A stretch of 64,000 bases of DNA, from positions 124,001-188,000 of the forward strand of contig NZ_QJUI01000005.1 in NCBI RefSeq assembly GCF_004327285.1. Direction: 5' to 3'. Source of the stretch: Phytopseudomonas daroniae. Its GTDB lineage: Bacteria; Pseudomonadota; Gammaproteobacteria; Pseudomonadales; Pseudomonadaceae. The position numbers and the translations under genes are program-made. The stretch's first letter is position 1; every line of letters begins with the position of its first letter. The notes under the pieces are model-generated. The model was not told the DNA's origin. It did not search any database and worked only from the letters and a program-made list of their open reading frames with translations. This document shows positions 33,196 through 43,742 of this stretch, piece after piece.

Positions 33196-34548
33196 TTAGC
33201 CCTTTCCCAGCAGCTCTATTGAGCTGGACGAATCAGCAAATCGATACCCCATAGCCTTGTAACCCGCTTGGCGCTTGCTCCACATACGAAGCAAAGCAGG
33301 ATGTCCGGCATCGATGAAGTCGATAATGCGCACATCAGCCTTACTCGCATGTTCCCGGTGCAGGCGGCCCGCATACTGCTGGAGAGTGCCCTTCCAGGAA
33401 ACCGGCATGGCCAGTACCAAGGTATCCAGTGCCGGGTGGTCGAAACCCTCACCAACCAATTTCCCGGTTGCCAGGATTACCCGTGGTGCATCGGGTGGCA
33501 GTGCTTCCAGCTCACCGATTAGGGCAGTGCGTTGCTTCTTGGACAACCGCCCATGCAGCGTGAACAGGTTCTCGACCCGACCAACCAGCTGCCCCTCAAT
33601 GGCGTTGAGGTGATCCGTTCGCTCCGTCAGCACAAGCAGCACAAGGATCTTCCGGTCTTGGTCAAAAGCGCCTCCAACCTCGGCAACAATCTTGGCTGTT
33701 CGCTCCGTGTCGCTGCACACCTGCAAGAAGACATCTTGGATGCCTGTTCCTTCAGGCATGACTATCGGTCGAGAAAGCAACCGTGGCATTACGGCTAGAT
33801 CAGCTGGAGCACTCTCGGGCCTGCTCGCGGTATGCCGAATGGGCCCGCACTGCATGAAGATAATCGGCTGCTGGCCATCACGACGTACTGGCGTAGCGGT
33901 CAGACCCAACACATATTTGGCCCCAGCAGCCTTGAGGAGGGCCTCGAACGAAAAAGCTGATAGGTGATGGCATTCATCAACGATAATTTGCCCGTAGCTT
34001 TTAACCTACTCGCTGACTTCACCTTGCCGCGACAAGGACTGCATCACGGCAATATCGATGATGCCTGTCGGCTTGGCCTTACCACCGCCTATGGTTCCGA
34101 CCTTCGTTTTGTCTACGCCCAGAAACGCCTGCAACCTCTCCTTCCACTGCTGGAGCAATTCCGTCCGGTGCACCAGCACCAGTGTGTTTATACCGCGCCT
34201 GGCAATCAGCGGCAGGAGCTGACGGTATGTGCAATCCCCGCACTTGATCCGTGGCTTCTCACACACACCCGCTCGCCATTCATTGGCGCACGCGGGCGAG
34301 TAGCCCGATTTACCGGTCTTGCTTTCCCAACGCACGGGGAATACATCGGCCCTGCCCCGAAACAGTCGCTTGAACAGCGCCAGCTTGGCATCCGTGTCGA
34401 GACTCGACCTTAATAATAGAGGTGGACTAGCCGGCTCAAGTTGCGGCGGCTCATCAGGCAAGCGCCACTCGATACCATGACTTTCCAGCAGAGCGATCAA
34501 GCGAGCATTTTCGGCCCGTAAATGCTCAAGCAGATCACCACCATCCAT
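33196..34548 (-). pseudogene. Decayed TOTE-type primase-helicase gene (internal deletion plus amber stop)
   Basis: One reading frame of about 450 codons interrupted by a single TAG at 34006-34008. The N-terminal part (EHLRAENARLIALLESHGIEW; FRGRADVFPVRWE; CxPRxKCGDC-type cysteines) is typical of TOTE conflict-system primase-helicase proteins. At about codon 110 it passes directly into a superfamily 2 helicase (INTLVLVHRTELLQQW), so the archaeo-eukaryotic primase domain and helicase motif I are deleted. After the stop, in the same frame, come VDECHHLS (DEAD-like motif II), GLTATPVRRDG (motif III), and ATGKLVGEGFDHP...QYAGRLHR (motifs V-VI). The stop replaces what looks like a Leu codon (TTG to TAG). 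Intact relatives are roughly twice as long. Not functional as a helicase. Confidence 0.8.
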
Positions 34549-34597
34549 CGTACCTAGACCACCTTTTCAGTCAGAGGGGAACAGCTGACCCAGCTAG

Positions 34598-34885
34598 CTA
34601 TTTAAGGCGCTCGGCTGCCTTGCGGTACGCCTGCTCACGTTCACGGCGGTCAACCGCGACCACAAACACCACCACCTCATGGTCAAGCACCTGGTACACC
34701 AGGCGATAACCACTGCTGCGCAGCTTGATCTTGTAGCAGTCCGGCAGCGAATGGAGCCGATTGGCTTCAATTCGCGGATTGAGCAACACCTCAGCGAGCT
34801 TTTTCTTGAGCTGTTGGCGAACGGTATCACCCAGCTTTTGCCATTCCTTCAGTGCTCGTGCATCAAACTCAAGGCTATAGGTCAT
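34598..34885 (-). CDS. relE: RelE/ParE-family mRNA interferase toxin
   Basis: 95-residue toxin with the RelE fold: TYSLEFDARALKEWQKLGDTVRQQLKKKLAEVL, then LHSLPDCYKIKLRSSGYRLVYQV and VVFVVAVDRREREQAYRKAAERL. The basic residues needed for ribosome-dependent mRNA cleavage (KIKLRSSGYRLVY; final RR/R-Y region) are retained. ATG 34885 lies within the antitoxin's last codons (11-bp overlap); an in-frame ATG at 34894 is less consistent with the family. It lies amid degenerate mobile DNA, yet the pair looks intact. Confidence 0.85.
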   Translation of the reverse strand: MTYSLEFDARALKEWQKLGDTVRQQLKKKLAEVLLNPRIEANRLHSLPDCYKIKLRSSGYRLVYQVLDHEVVVFVVAVDRREREQAYRKAAERLK

Positions 34886-35114
34886 CCAGCGCAACCTTCA
34901 CGCGCTGGGGAGCGGCCAAGCGCTCACGAACCGTGCCGATTAACGCTTCATCTTCCTCGGTCATCAGCACTGGACGAAATGGCAGCTGTCCGCGCTCGGC
35001 CACATACTGCAAGGCTTGGCGCATCAGTTCAGAAGGGGTGACGCCGAGCTTTTCCAGCTCCCGGTAAGCCCGGACTTTAAGCTCGTCGTCGATGCGGATA
35101 TTGATGGAAGCCAT
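34875..35114 (-). CDS. relB: RelB/DinJ-family antitoxin
   Basis: 79-residue antitoxin. The N-terminal ribbon-helix-helix is ASINIRIDDELKVRAYRELEKLGVTPSELMRQALQYV (about 2-40), and the C-terminus should wrap the toxin. The frame extends to 35138, but that start would lie inside the operator; ATG 35114 with AGGTG upstream is preferred. A 20-bp palindrome directly upstream is the probable autoregulatory site. Confidence 0.85.
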   Translation of the reverse strand: MASINIRIDDELKVRAYRELEKLGVTPSELMRQALQYVAERGQLPFRPVLMTEEDEALIGTVRERLAAPQRVKVALDDL

Positions 35115-35128
35115 AGTGGCAGACACCT

Positions 35129-35148
35129 GTAATGACATTTGTCATTAC
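35129..35148. promoter_or_regulatory. Palindromic operator of the relBE pair
   Basis: GTAATGACATTTGTCATTAC has perfect 9-bp arms around TT, centred 24 bp upstream of relB. RHH antitoxins bind such short palindromes to repress their own operon (conditional cooperativity). Between here and 35350 no gene was seen. Confidence 0.75.
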
Positions 35149-35351
35149 AATGCCGGTCTTACGGCTTTTTGGCAACCACTTGATCAACACCCGACTCAGC
35201 GATTGACGGGGATGTGGGTGATGCTCAGCGCCACGCTGCTCGGGACTTTATTAACAATTCTGATAAGAAAATCTCGACGGTGCCAACCCACTTACCAGGT
35301 AGCAGCTGCCCATACTGAGTTGGATACAGGTTGATTGTATTTCCTTGGCGC

Positions 35352-35760
35352 AATCGGCATAGGAGGTGGCCTTCATAGGCCGCTCCCCTGCCACACCACC
35401 CGGCATGCGGATCCGCACCGGGCGGTTGGAGAGATTGAGGTCATGAGAGACGTGGCACACCCAGCCGATCAAAGTAGACAATCGTCAATACGTGTTGGAT
35501 GCCAGACAGACTATTATGCCACCAGCAGCGGCTCAAGGCCGCCACCGATTGCGCTACCCGGTGGCTGGCTCCCAGTTGGATCAGCTCCCGATAAATCGTC
35601 TTGCCACGTCGCCACTGTTTGAGCTGTATGGTACGCAGAGGACGACGCAACCACTCATCCAGCCTGCGCCAGACTCGTGGGGTTTGCGCCAACCCAAAGT
35701 ACCCTTTCCAGCCCAGCAGGTAACGCCGTAGCTTCTCCACCACCTCTGCCATGCTGCGCC
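35352..35760 (-). mobile_element. Group II intron 3' fragment (maturase C-terminus, domains V-VI)
   Basis: On the minus strand a maturase C-terminal coding piece (35441-35760) is followed by an RNA-like 3' end: a domain V candidate (35391-35428; AACCGCC ... GGTGTGG, inner GGTGCGGATCCGCATGCC) and a domain VI hairpin (GGAG/GGCC TATGAA GGCC/CTCC) ending near TATGCCGAT at about 35352. The 5' parts of the intron (domains I-III and the reverse transcriptase) are missing, so it cannot move on its own. Confidence 0.75.
35441..35760 (-). pseudogene. Group II intron maturase, C-terminal remnant
   Basis: About 105 codons: GRSMAEVVEKLRRYLLGW, KGYFGLAQTPRVWRRLDEWLRR, LRTIQLKQWRRGKTIYRELIQLGA, SVLT/HVLTIVYFDRLGVPRLS. 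This is the GIIM/maturase X domain end of a group II intron-encoded protein. No reverse transcriptase domain precedes it; upstream the frame runs into the IS4 remnant in a different register (junction near 35760). Confidence 0.8.
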
Positions 35761-36030
35761 CACCGCTGCACTGGGCGCAGGAGCCAACCCCTGTCCATCG
35801 GATAGACCCAGTTGCTGCACGATCAGCCAGATGGGTTCGTTCTTGAACAAGGCCATCCCCACGACCAGCCACACAATGCGCTCAGCCGGCAGGCGCCGAC
35901 GGCGAAGCGAAACTGTTCCGGTCAGCCTCAAGGCCTCCTCGATCCATAACGGATCAATCAGTTGCGAGAACCGCTCGAAGGAGGCTGGATTGAGTTCGGC
36001 GGTCTGCCGGAGTGCTTGCTGGATAGACAT
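35760..36030 (-). pseudogene. IS4-family transposase, N-terminal fragment
   Basis: About 90 codons beginning MSIQQALRQTAELNPASFER and continuing FSQLIDPLWIEEALRLTGTVSLRRRRLPAERIVWLVVGMALFKNEPIWLIVQQLGLSDGQGLAPAPSA, the IS4 N-terminal domain. The catalytic DDE core is absent. Five upstream codons (MSLFF) are in frame, but the family starts at MSIQQ. Confidence 0.85.
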
Positions 36031-36104
36031 AAAAAACAGGCTCATGGAAATCCAGGAGCCTGTTTCTATTACCGCAGCCTCGGAGTCAATGCCTTAACTG
36101 ACTG
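35760..36104 (-). mobile_element. IS4-family insertion sequence, 5' remnant
   Basis: The outer end (TAAAGGCAGTCAGTTAAGGC, on the minus strand from about 36110) resembles the MITE end at 32636. The transposase N-terminus starts at 36030, with the 5' leader between. The element is cut at about 35760, where group II intron sequence begins. Just outside is CCTTTAGC (36105-36112), the complement of the 8-bp GCTAAAGG target used by the MITE. Confidence 0.7.
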
Positions 36105-36110
36105 CCTTTA

Positions 36111-36140
36111 GCCGGTTTTTTTGTGCATCGCCGAATGACA

Positions 36141-36141
<1 letters not shown>
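36111..36141. repeat. 31-bp direct repeat flanking the mobile graveyard, right copy
   Basis: The match of 32831-32861 (28/31). It begins GCCGGTTTTTTTGTGCATCG and continues to the last base of gyrB; with the CCTTTA before it, it represents the gyrB terminator half left beside the IS4 remnant. Confidence 0.75.
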
Positions 36142-38561
<2,420 letters not shown>

Positions 38562-39665
38562 TCACTCCCGGTGGTCGTGGGTCTGGGTGATACGTCCATG
38601 TTCCACGTGGAACATGGAAACCGGCGTATCCGTTTGCCAGCCATCGCTCAACAATTCATGGTCTACACAGGTAATGAACACCTGGCAGTTCAAATCTTCC
38701 AACAAACGGCACAATGCGCGACGGTGCTGTTCATCCAGTTCTGACGGCAAGTCATCCACCAGATAGATGCATTGGCCACGCTTGGCCTGATCAACCAAAT
38801 GCCCCTGGGCGATGCGCAAGGCACACACCACCAGCTTCTGCTGGCCGCGGGACAAGATGTCCGCCGCGTTGTGCGCACCAAGCCTCAACCTGAGGTCTGC
38901 TCGTTGCGGTCCGGATTGGGTGTGCCCAATCTGCTGGTCACGCAACAGTGACGACATCAGCACTTCATTCAGGGGACGCTCTTTATCCCATCCCCGGTAG
39001 TAGCTCAGCGTCAGCCCTTGCAGTTCAACCAACTCGCTCAAGGTGCGCTCGAAGACGGGCTTCAGTTGCTGTATGTAGGATCGCCGATAACTGTCGATTT
39101 CATCGCTGGCCAGGCACAACTCGCGATCCCAGGCCGCTTGAGAAACGGCGTCAAGTGTACCACGGCGAAGCCACGAGTTACGCTGCTTGAGGGCCTTCTG
39201 CAAGCGCTGCCAGGCGGGGAGAAAACGAGGTTCCACGTGGAACACACCCCAATCGAGAAACTGCCGACGGATCTTCGGCGAGCCTTCCAGCAGCCGGAAG
39301 CTGTCTGGATTGATCAACTGCAAGGGTAGGGTTTCAGCCAGCTGTGCAGCGCTGCGCGCATTCTGTCCGTCGATACGAATCTGGAACTCACCCTGGCGAT
39401 CTCGCGAAACTCCCAGATTACTCTGTCGACCGTCGCCCAGGTTCACCTGCCCGAACAGTGTGCACACCTGTTGCTCGTACTGGATCACCGGCAATAGCCG
39501 CGCGCTGCGAAAAGAGCGAGCCAGGCCAAGTAGGTGTATGCCTTCGAGCACACTGGTTTTGCCGCTACCGTTGGCGCCATACAGGATGTTGATGCGCGGC
39601 GAGGGCGTCAGCGTGGATGGCTGCAGGTTACGCACCGCGGTCAGGTTAATGCGGATCAGGGACAT
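38562..39665 (-). CDS. recF: DNA replication and repair protein RecF
   Basis: 367-residue SMC-like ATPase of the RecFOR gap-repair pathway. Walker A is [13 protein letters not shown] near residue 31-43, the signature motif is [17 protein letters not shown], and Walker B is [14 protein letters not shown]. Both parS sites of this window lie in its coding sequence, so the codon choice at these places is constrained. Order dnaA-dnaN-recF-gyrB on one strand. Confidence 0.96.
   Translation of the reverse strand: MSLIRINLTAVRNLQPSTLTPSPRINILYGANGSGKTSVLEGIHLLGLARSFRSARLLPVIQYEQQVCTLFGQVNLGDGRQSNLGVSRDRQGEFQIRIDGQNARSAAQLAETLPLQLINPDSFRLLEGSPKIRRQFLDWGVFHVEPRFLPAWQRLQKALKQRNSWLRRGTLDAVSQAAWDRELCLASDEIDSYRRSYIQQLKPVFERTLSELVELQGLTLSYYRGWDKERPLNEVLMSSLLRDQQIGHTQSGPQRADLRLRLGAHNAADILSRGQQKLVVCALRIAQGHLVDQAKRGQCIYLVDDLPSELDEQHRRALCRLLEDLNCQVFITCVDHELLSDGWQTDTPVSMFHVEHGRITQTHDHRE
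38599..38614. promoter_or_regulatory. parS centromere site 1 (perfect)
   Basis: TGTTCCACGTGGAACA, the perfect 16-bp parS palindrome bound by ParB, in the 3' end of recF about 3.8 kb from oriC. ParB loads here and spreads; ParA moves the origin region. Confidence 0.95.
39229..39244. promoter_or_regulatory. parS centromere site 2 (one mismatch)
   Basis: GGTTCCACGTGGAACA differs from the consensus at the first base only. It is inside recF, 630 bp from site 1. Confidence 0.9.
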
Positions 39666-39710
39666 GAAGCGGGCCGTAGAGGGGAGCGAACAAATAGGAC
39701 TGCCAGAAAC

Positions 39711-39769
39711 GAAATCAGCTTTGGATGTCGCGGATCAGGATCGAATCCGAACATACCAAAGCTGATTTC
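39711..39769. repeat. Inverted repeat between dnaN and recF
   Basis: GAAATCAGCTTTGG (39711-39724) and its perfect complement (39756-39769) enclose 31 bp. On the minus strand the hairpin lies between the dnaN stop and the recF start. It is not followed by a T run, so attenuation, mRNA processing or a protein site are all possible. Confidence 0.7.
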
Positions 39770-39807
39770 AATAACGCCTGAGTCGCCTGTTAGCGGCAGC
39801 GACAAAA

Positions 39808-40911
39808 TTACAGGCGCATCGGCATGACGACATAAGCGGAGTCATCGTTGTCCGCTTCCTGCACCAGCGCACTGCTGTTGGAGTCGGACAGGATCAGACG
39901 CACCTGCTCGGTGGTCATCACGCCCAGGACATCGAGCAGATAGCTGACGTTGAAACCTATCTCCAGAGCACCGCCGTTGTACTCTACTGCGATCTCTTCT
40001 TCCGCTTCTTCCTGCTCGGGGTTGTTGGCCTGGATTTTCAGAAGGCCAGCCGCCAGTTGCAGACGGATACCACGGTACTTTTCGTTCGACAGAATTGCGG
40101 TACGGCTGAAGGCTTCACGCAGGCCCTGACGGTCAGCGACAACCAGCTTGTCGCCACCGCGCGGCAGCACACGCTCGTAATCCGGGAATTTACCGTCGAC
40201 CAGTTTCGAGGTGAAGGTGAACTCGCCAGTGGTCGCGCGGATGTGATGCTGACCCAGGACGATACTGACGCTGCCATCCTGCTCGGTAAGCAGACGGGCC
40301 AGTTCCAGGATGCCTTTGCGTGGCACGATCACCTGATGGCGCTCGACCTGCTCGATACTGGCTTCCATGGAACACATGGCCAGGCGATGACCGTCGGTGG
40401 CGACAGCACGCAGTACGCCGGTCTGCACTTCCAGAAGCATGCCGTTGAGGTAGTAACGCACGTCCTGCTGCGCCATGGCGAAGCTGGTGCGTTCGATCAG
40501 GCGACGCAGCTTGCTCTGCACCAGGCTGAAGGTCAGCGAACCCGGACCTTCCTCGACGGTGGGGAAGTCGTTGGCTGGCAGGGTGGACAGCGTGAAACGG
40601 CTGCGCCCGGCCTTGACCAGCAGCTTCTGCTCGTCGACACGGATGTCGATCAGCGCATCGCTCGGCAAGCTCTTGCAGATATCCATCAGCTTGCGTGCCG
40701 GCACGGTGATTTCGCCAGGTTCGGCAGCATCTTCCAGAGCCACGCGCCCGACCAGCTCGACCTCGAGGTCGGTACCGGTCAGCGACAGCTGCTGGCCTTC
40801 GACGACCAGCAGAACGTTGGAGAGAACCGGCAAGGTCTGGCGGCGTTCCACGACGCCGGCGACCAGTTGCAGGGGTTTCAACAGGGCTTCGCGTTGAATG
40901 GTGAAGTGCAT
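39808..40911 (-). CDS. dnaN: DNA polymerase III beta subunit (sliding clamp)
   Basis: 367 residues, the normal length. Three clamp domains are recognisable: MHFTIQREALLKPLQLVAGVVERRQTLPVLSNVLL at the start, LIERTSFAMAQQDVRYYLNGMLLEV at the second and RTAILSNEKYRGIRLQL at the third; the C-terminus YVVMPMRL forms part of the clamp-binding pocket. It tethers Pol III to DNA. It lies 35 bp after dnaA on the same strand. Confidence 0.97.
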   Translation of the reverse strand: MHFTIQREALLKPLQLVAGVVERRQTLPVLSNVLLVVEGQQLSLTGTDLEVELVGRVALEDAAEPGEITVPARKLMDICKSLPSDALIDIRVDEQKLLVKAGRSRFTLSTLPANDFPTVEEGPGSLTFSLVQSKLRRLIERTSFAMAQQDVRYYLNGMLLEVQTGVLRAVATDGHRLAMCSMEASIEQVERHQVIVPRKGILELARLLTEQDGSVSIVLGQHHIRATTGEFTFTSKLVDGKFPDYERVLPRGGDKLVVADRQGLREAFSRTAILSNEKYRGIRLQLAAGLLKIQANNPEQEEAEEEIAVEYNGGALEIGFNVSYLLDVLGVMTTEQVRLILSDSNSSALVQEADNDDSAYVVMPMRL

Positions 40912-40946
40912 GGTCTAGTCCCTTGCCTCGTGCATGGAGTTGCGTA

Positions 40947-42428
40947 TCAAGTGGTCAGTGTACGCAGCAGGTTCTTGTAATCCTCGCGGATATCCGCGTC
41001 GGACTCCCTAAGTTCAGCAATCTTACGGCATGCGTGCAATACCGTGGTGTGATCGCGCCCACCGAAGGCCACACCGATTTCCGGCAGGCTGTGGTTGGTC
41101 AGTTCCTTGGACAAGGCCATCGCAACCTGACGCGGCCGCGCGATGGAGCGCGAGCGACGCTTGGACAGCAAGTCGGAAATCTTGATCTTGTAGTATTCGG
41201 CCGTAGTGCGCTGGATATTGTCGATGCTGACCAGCTTGTCCTGCAGGGCCAGCAGATCCTTCAGCGACTCGCGGATCAACTCGATGGTGATATCGCGGCC
41301 CATGAAGTGCGAGTGGGCGATGACACGCTTCAACGCGCCTTCCAGCTCACGCACGTTGGAACGGATACGCTGGGCGATGAAGAACGCGGCATCGTGAGGC
41401 AGATCGACCTTGGCCTGATCGGCCTTCTTCATCAGGATCGCCACACGGGTTTCCAGCTCGGGCGGTTCGACCGCTACGGTCAGGCCCCAACCAAAACGCG
41501 ACTTCAGGCGCTCTTCCAGGCCTTCGATCTCTTTCGGATAACGGTCGCTGGTGAGAATCACCTGCTGACCGCCTTCGAGCAAGGCGTTGAAGGTGTGGAA
41601 GAATTCTTCCTGGGAGCGTTCCTTCTTGGCGAAGAACTGGATGTCATCGATCAACAGTGCGTCCACCGAGCGGTAGAAGCGCTTGAATTCGTTGATGGCA
41701 TTGAGCTGCAGCGCCTTGACCATATCGGCCACGAAACGCTCGGAATGCAGGTACACCACCTTGGCATTCGGGTTCTTCGCCAGCAGGTGGTTACCGACTG
41801 CGTGCATCAGGTGCGTCTTGCCGAGGCCTACGCCACCATAAAGGAAGAGCGGGTTGTAGCCGTGCTTGGGGTTGTCCGCAACCTGCCAGGCTGCAGCACG
41901 AGCCAGCTGGTTCGATTTGCCCTCGACGAAGTTGTCGAAGGTAAAGGTACGGTTGAGATAGCTGGTGTGCTTGAGGCCACCTTCTACCTGCACGTTTCGC
42001 TCACTGCGAGCCGGAGCGACGCTGGAGGCGGCACCGGCCATCGAGTCGAAGCTGGCTCGGGAAGGCTCGGACTGCACCGGAGGTTTCGGCGGCGGCACGC
42101 TGATCTGCGGCGCAGGAGCAGACGGGCTGCTGTAGTTGGAGACCGAAGGCGAGGGCGTCAGTACAGCCCGCGGTGCAGAGCTACGACGGCTGCCTATCAA
42201 TAAGGATATGGCGGGAACCAGACCCGCCGCACGCTCACCGAGCAGCTCGAGCATACGGCTCATGTATTTTTCATTGACCCAGTCGAGCACGAAACGATTA
42301 GGTGCGTAGACACGCAGCTCATCGCCTTCGGCTTCTACCTGTAGTGGACGGATCCAGGTGTTGAATTGCTGGGCAGGCAGTTCGTCGCGTAGAAGTTCTA
42401 CGCACTGCTGCCAAAGTTCCACGGACAC
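40947..42428 (-). CDS. dnaA: Chromosomal replication initiator protein DnaA
   Basis: 493 residues from a GTG start. Domain [51 protein letters not shown]; a long Pro/Ser-rich domain II (about 85-160); AAA+ domain III with Walker [11 protein letters not shown], Walker B LLIDDIQF; domain IV with the DnaA-box-binding [15 protein letters not shown]. It opens oriC. An ATG two codons earlier (42434) directly abuts AGGGG, whereas the GTG at 42428 has AGGGGA 5 nt upstream and aligns with P. aeruginosa DnaA (MSVELWQQ), so the GTG is chosen. Confidence 0.96.
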   Translation of the reverse strand: MSVELWQQCVELLRDELPAQQFNTWIRPLQVEAEGDELRVYAPNRFVLDWVNEKYMSRMLELLGERAAGLVPAISLLIGSRRSSAPRAVLTPSPSVSNYSSPSAPAPQISVPPPKPPVQSEPSRASFDSMAGAASSVAPARSERNVQVEGGLKHTSYLNRTFTFDNFVEGKSNQLARAAAWQVADNPKHGYNPLFLYGGVGLGKTHLMHAVGNHLLAKNPNAKVVYLHSERFVADMVKALQLNAINEFKRFYRSVDALLIDDIQFFAKKERSQEEFFHTFNALLEGGQQVILTSDRYPKEIEGLEERLKSRFGWGLTVAVEPPELETRVAILMKKADQAKVDLPHDAAFFIAQRIRSNVRELEGALKRVIAHSHFMGRDITIELIRESLKDLLALQDKLVSIDNIQRTTAEYYKIKISDLLSKRRSRSIARPRQVAMALSKELTNHSLPEIGVAFGGRDHTTVLHACRKIAELRESDADIREDYKNLLRTLTT

Positions 42429-42434
42429 GGACAT

Positions 42435-42850
42435 CCCCTGATCAAAAGCGCTGAGGCAAAAACAGTAGCTATTGTAGCCTCCACTGCCCGAGTTATCCAC
42501 ATACTAAAGCCGATCAGCACATGACAAATCAAGGTGTTATCTCATTTGCCACATGTCGGATGAACAACTATAAGCCCTGTGGATAACAGGGCCTGAGGTC
42601 AGTGTGAAAGCCCAGGGAAAACTCGGTGGATAATCGCCCTGTGGGTAAATAGCCCTTTCACCCCCAGCTTATGCCCGCTTGCCTAACACCTGCAGCACGG
42701 CTTTCTGACAGGGTTTCGGATTCGTACAAGGCTTGCTACCAGAGCCTCTCAGGCACTTATCCACAGAAGGCACGTGCCTTAAATATAAAAACAATAACAA
42801 GCTCTTTTTAAAAGATTCTTTCCTTATATATTTCTCTATATGGAAAATAG
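42435..42850. other. oriC: Chromosomal replication origin oriC
   Basis: The intergenic region between dnaA and rpmH. DnaA boxes: TTATCCACA 42493-42501, TGTGGATAA 42578-42586, GGTGGATAA 42625-42633, TGTGGGTAA 42640-42648, TTATCCACA 42757-42765. The AT-rich unwinding region follows at 42779-42843 (AAATATAAAAACAATAAC; TTTTTAAAAGATTC; TTATATATTTCTC). This matches described Pseudomonas origins, with boxes on the dnaA side and the AT-rich part on the rpmH side. A CCTAACACC block at 42682 is repeated in the second origin-like region. Confidence 0.92.
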
Positions 42851-42861
42851 CTGGTTGGAAA

Positions 42862-42890
42862 TTGACCTGGCCTGCAGCTTTCTCTAGAAT
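42862..42890 (+). promoter_or_regulatory. Sigma70 promoter of rpmH-rnpA
   Basis: TTGACC (42862-42867), a 17-bp spacer, then TAGAAT (42885-42890). The start of transcription would be about 42897, giving a ~55-nt leader with a GGGGGCC/GGCCCG hairpin before rpmH. Confidence 0.8.
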
Positions 42891-42950
42891 CGCCGGTCTC
42901 TTAAAACGGGGGCCATTCCGGCCCGTTGTCGACAACCAGGTAACCGCATC

Positions 42951-43085
42951 ATGAAACGCACTTTCCAACCCAGCACCATCAAACGCGCTCGCACCCACGG
43001 TTTCCGTGCTCGCATGGCTACCAAGAACGGCCGTGCCGTCCTGTCGCGTCGTCGCGCCAAGGGCCGTGCTCGCCTCGCTGTCTGA
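42951..43085 (+). CDS. rpmH: 50S ribosomal protein L34
   Basis: 44 residues ([20 protein letters not shown] ... ending RLAV), the universal length, highly basic. It is a large-subunit protein located near the exit tunnel region of 23S rRNA. It precedes rnpA by 12 bp, as in nearly all bacteria, and is transcribed away from oriC. Confidence 0.97.
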   Translation: MKRTFQPSTIKRARTHGFRARMATKNGRAVLSRRRAKGRARLAV

Positions 43086-43097
43086 TTTTCCAGTCTT

Positions 43098-43502
43098 GTG
43101 GTGAGTCGAGGCTTCGGCCGGGAGAAGCGCCTGCTAACTCCCCGGCAATTCAAGGCAGTCTTCGACTCTCCCAGTGGCAAAGCGCCGGGCAAGAGTGTCC
43201 TGCTGCTTGCGCGCAACAATGAGCTTGATCATTCACGCCTAGGTCTGGTGATCGGGAAGAAGAGCGTCAAGCTCGCTGTTGAGCGCAACCGCCTGAAACG
43301 CCAGATCCGCGAATCGTTCCGCCTCAACCAGGACAACCTGGTCGGCTGGGACATCGTGGTGGTCGCGCGTAAAGGCCTGGGTGATCTGCAGAACGCCGAA
43401 CTGGTTCAACAGTTCGGCAAGCTGTGGAAACGCCTTGCCCGCAGCAAACCCGCCCAACAGGCCGATGCCCAGACCGGGGTGAACGACAATCCCCATGCGT
43501 AA
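43098..43502 (+). CDS. rnpA: Ribonuclease P protein component
   Basis: 134-residue basic protein that assists the RNase P RNA in 5' tRNA maturation. The RNR motif is [22 protein letters not shown], and the start [20 protein letters not shown] is typical. GTG 43098 (MVSRGF) matches the Pseudomonas start; the next GTG is an alternative. Its end overlaps yidD by 8 bp. Confidence 0.95.
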   Translation: MVSRGFGREKRLLTPRQFKAVFDSPSGKAPGKSVLLLARNNELDHSRLGLVIGKKSVKLAVERNRLKRQIRESFRLNQDNLVGWDIVVVARKGLGDLQNAELVQQFGKLWKRLARSKPAQQADAQTGVNDNPHA

Positions 43503-43740
43503 ACTGGTTCAAGCTCCAATCCGGTTTTACCAGTACGCCATCAGTCCATTGATGGCTAGTCATTGTCGTTTCTACCCTTCTTGTTCCTGCTACGCGCTTG
43601 AAGCCATCGAAACCCATGGCGTCCTGCGTGGTGGCTGGCTGACCGTTCGTCGTCTGGGACGCTGTCACCCCTGGCATCCCGGAGGCTACGATCCGGTGCC
43701 CCTCGCGAAACACTCCCGATCCTCTTCGATGGCCGAATAA
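43495..43740 (+). CDS. yidD: Membrane protein insertion efficiency factor YidD
   Basis: 81 residues. The conserved core is [32 protein letters not shown], then [24 protein letters not shown]. It helps YidC and Sec insert membrane proteins. It overlaps rnpA and is 2 bp before yidC, a coupled group. Confidence 0.95.
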   Translation: MRKLVQAPIRFYQYAISPLMASHCRFYPSCSCYALEAIETHGVLRGGWLTVRRLGRCHPWHPGGYDPVPLAKHSRSSSMAE

Positions 43741-43742
43741 TC

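Noticed and set aside
34006..34008. Two separate genes on either side of the TAG in the helicase region
   Set aside because: Both halves share one frame and together give continuous helicase motifs; the downstream piece has no start signal.
35150..35351. attC site or integron cassette as target of the group II intron
   Set aside because: No paired core sites or attC-like fold could be recognised next to the intron 3' end.
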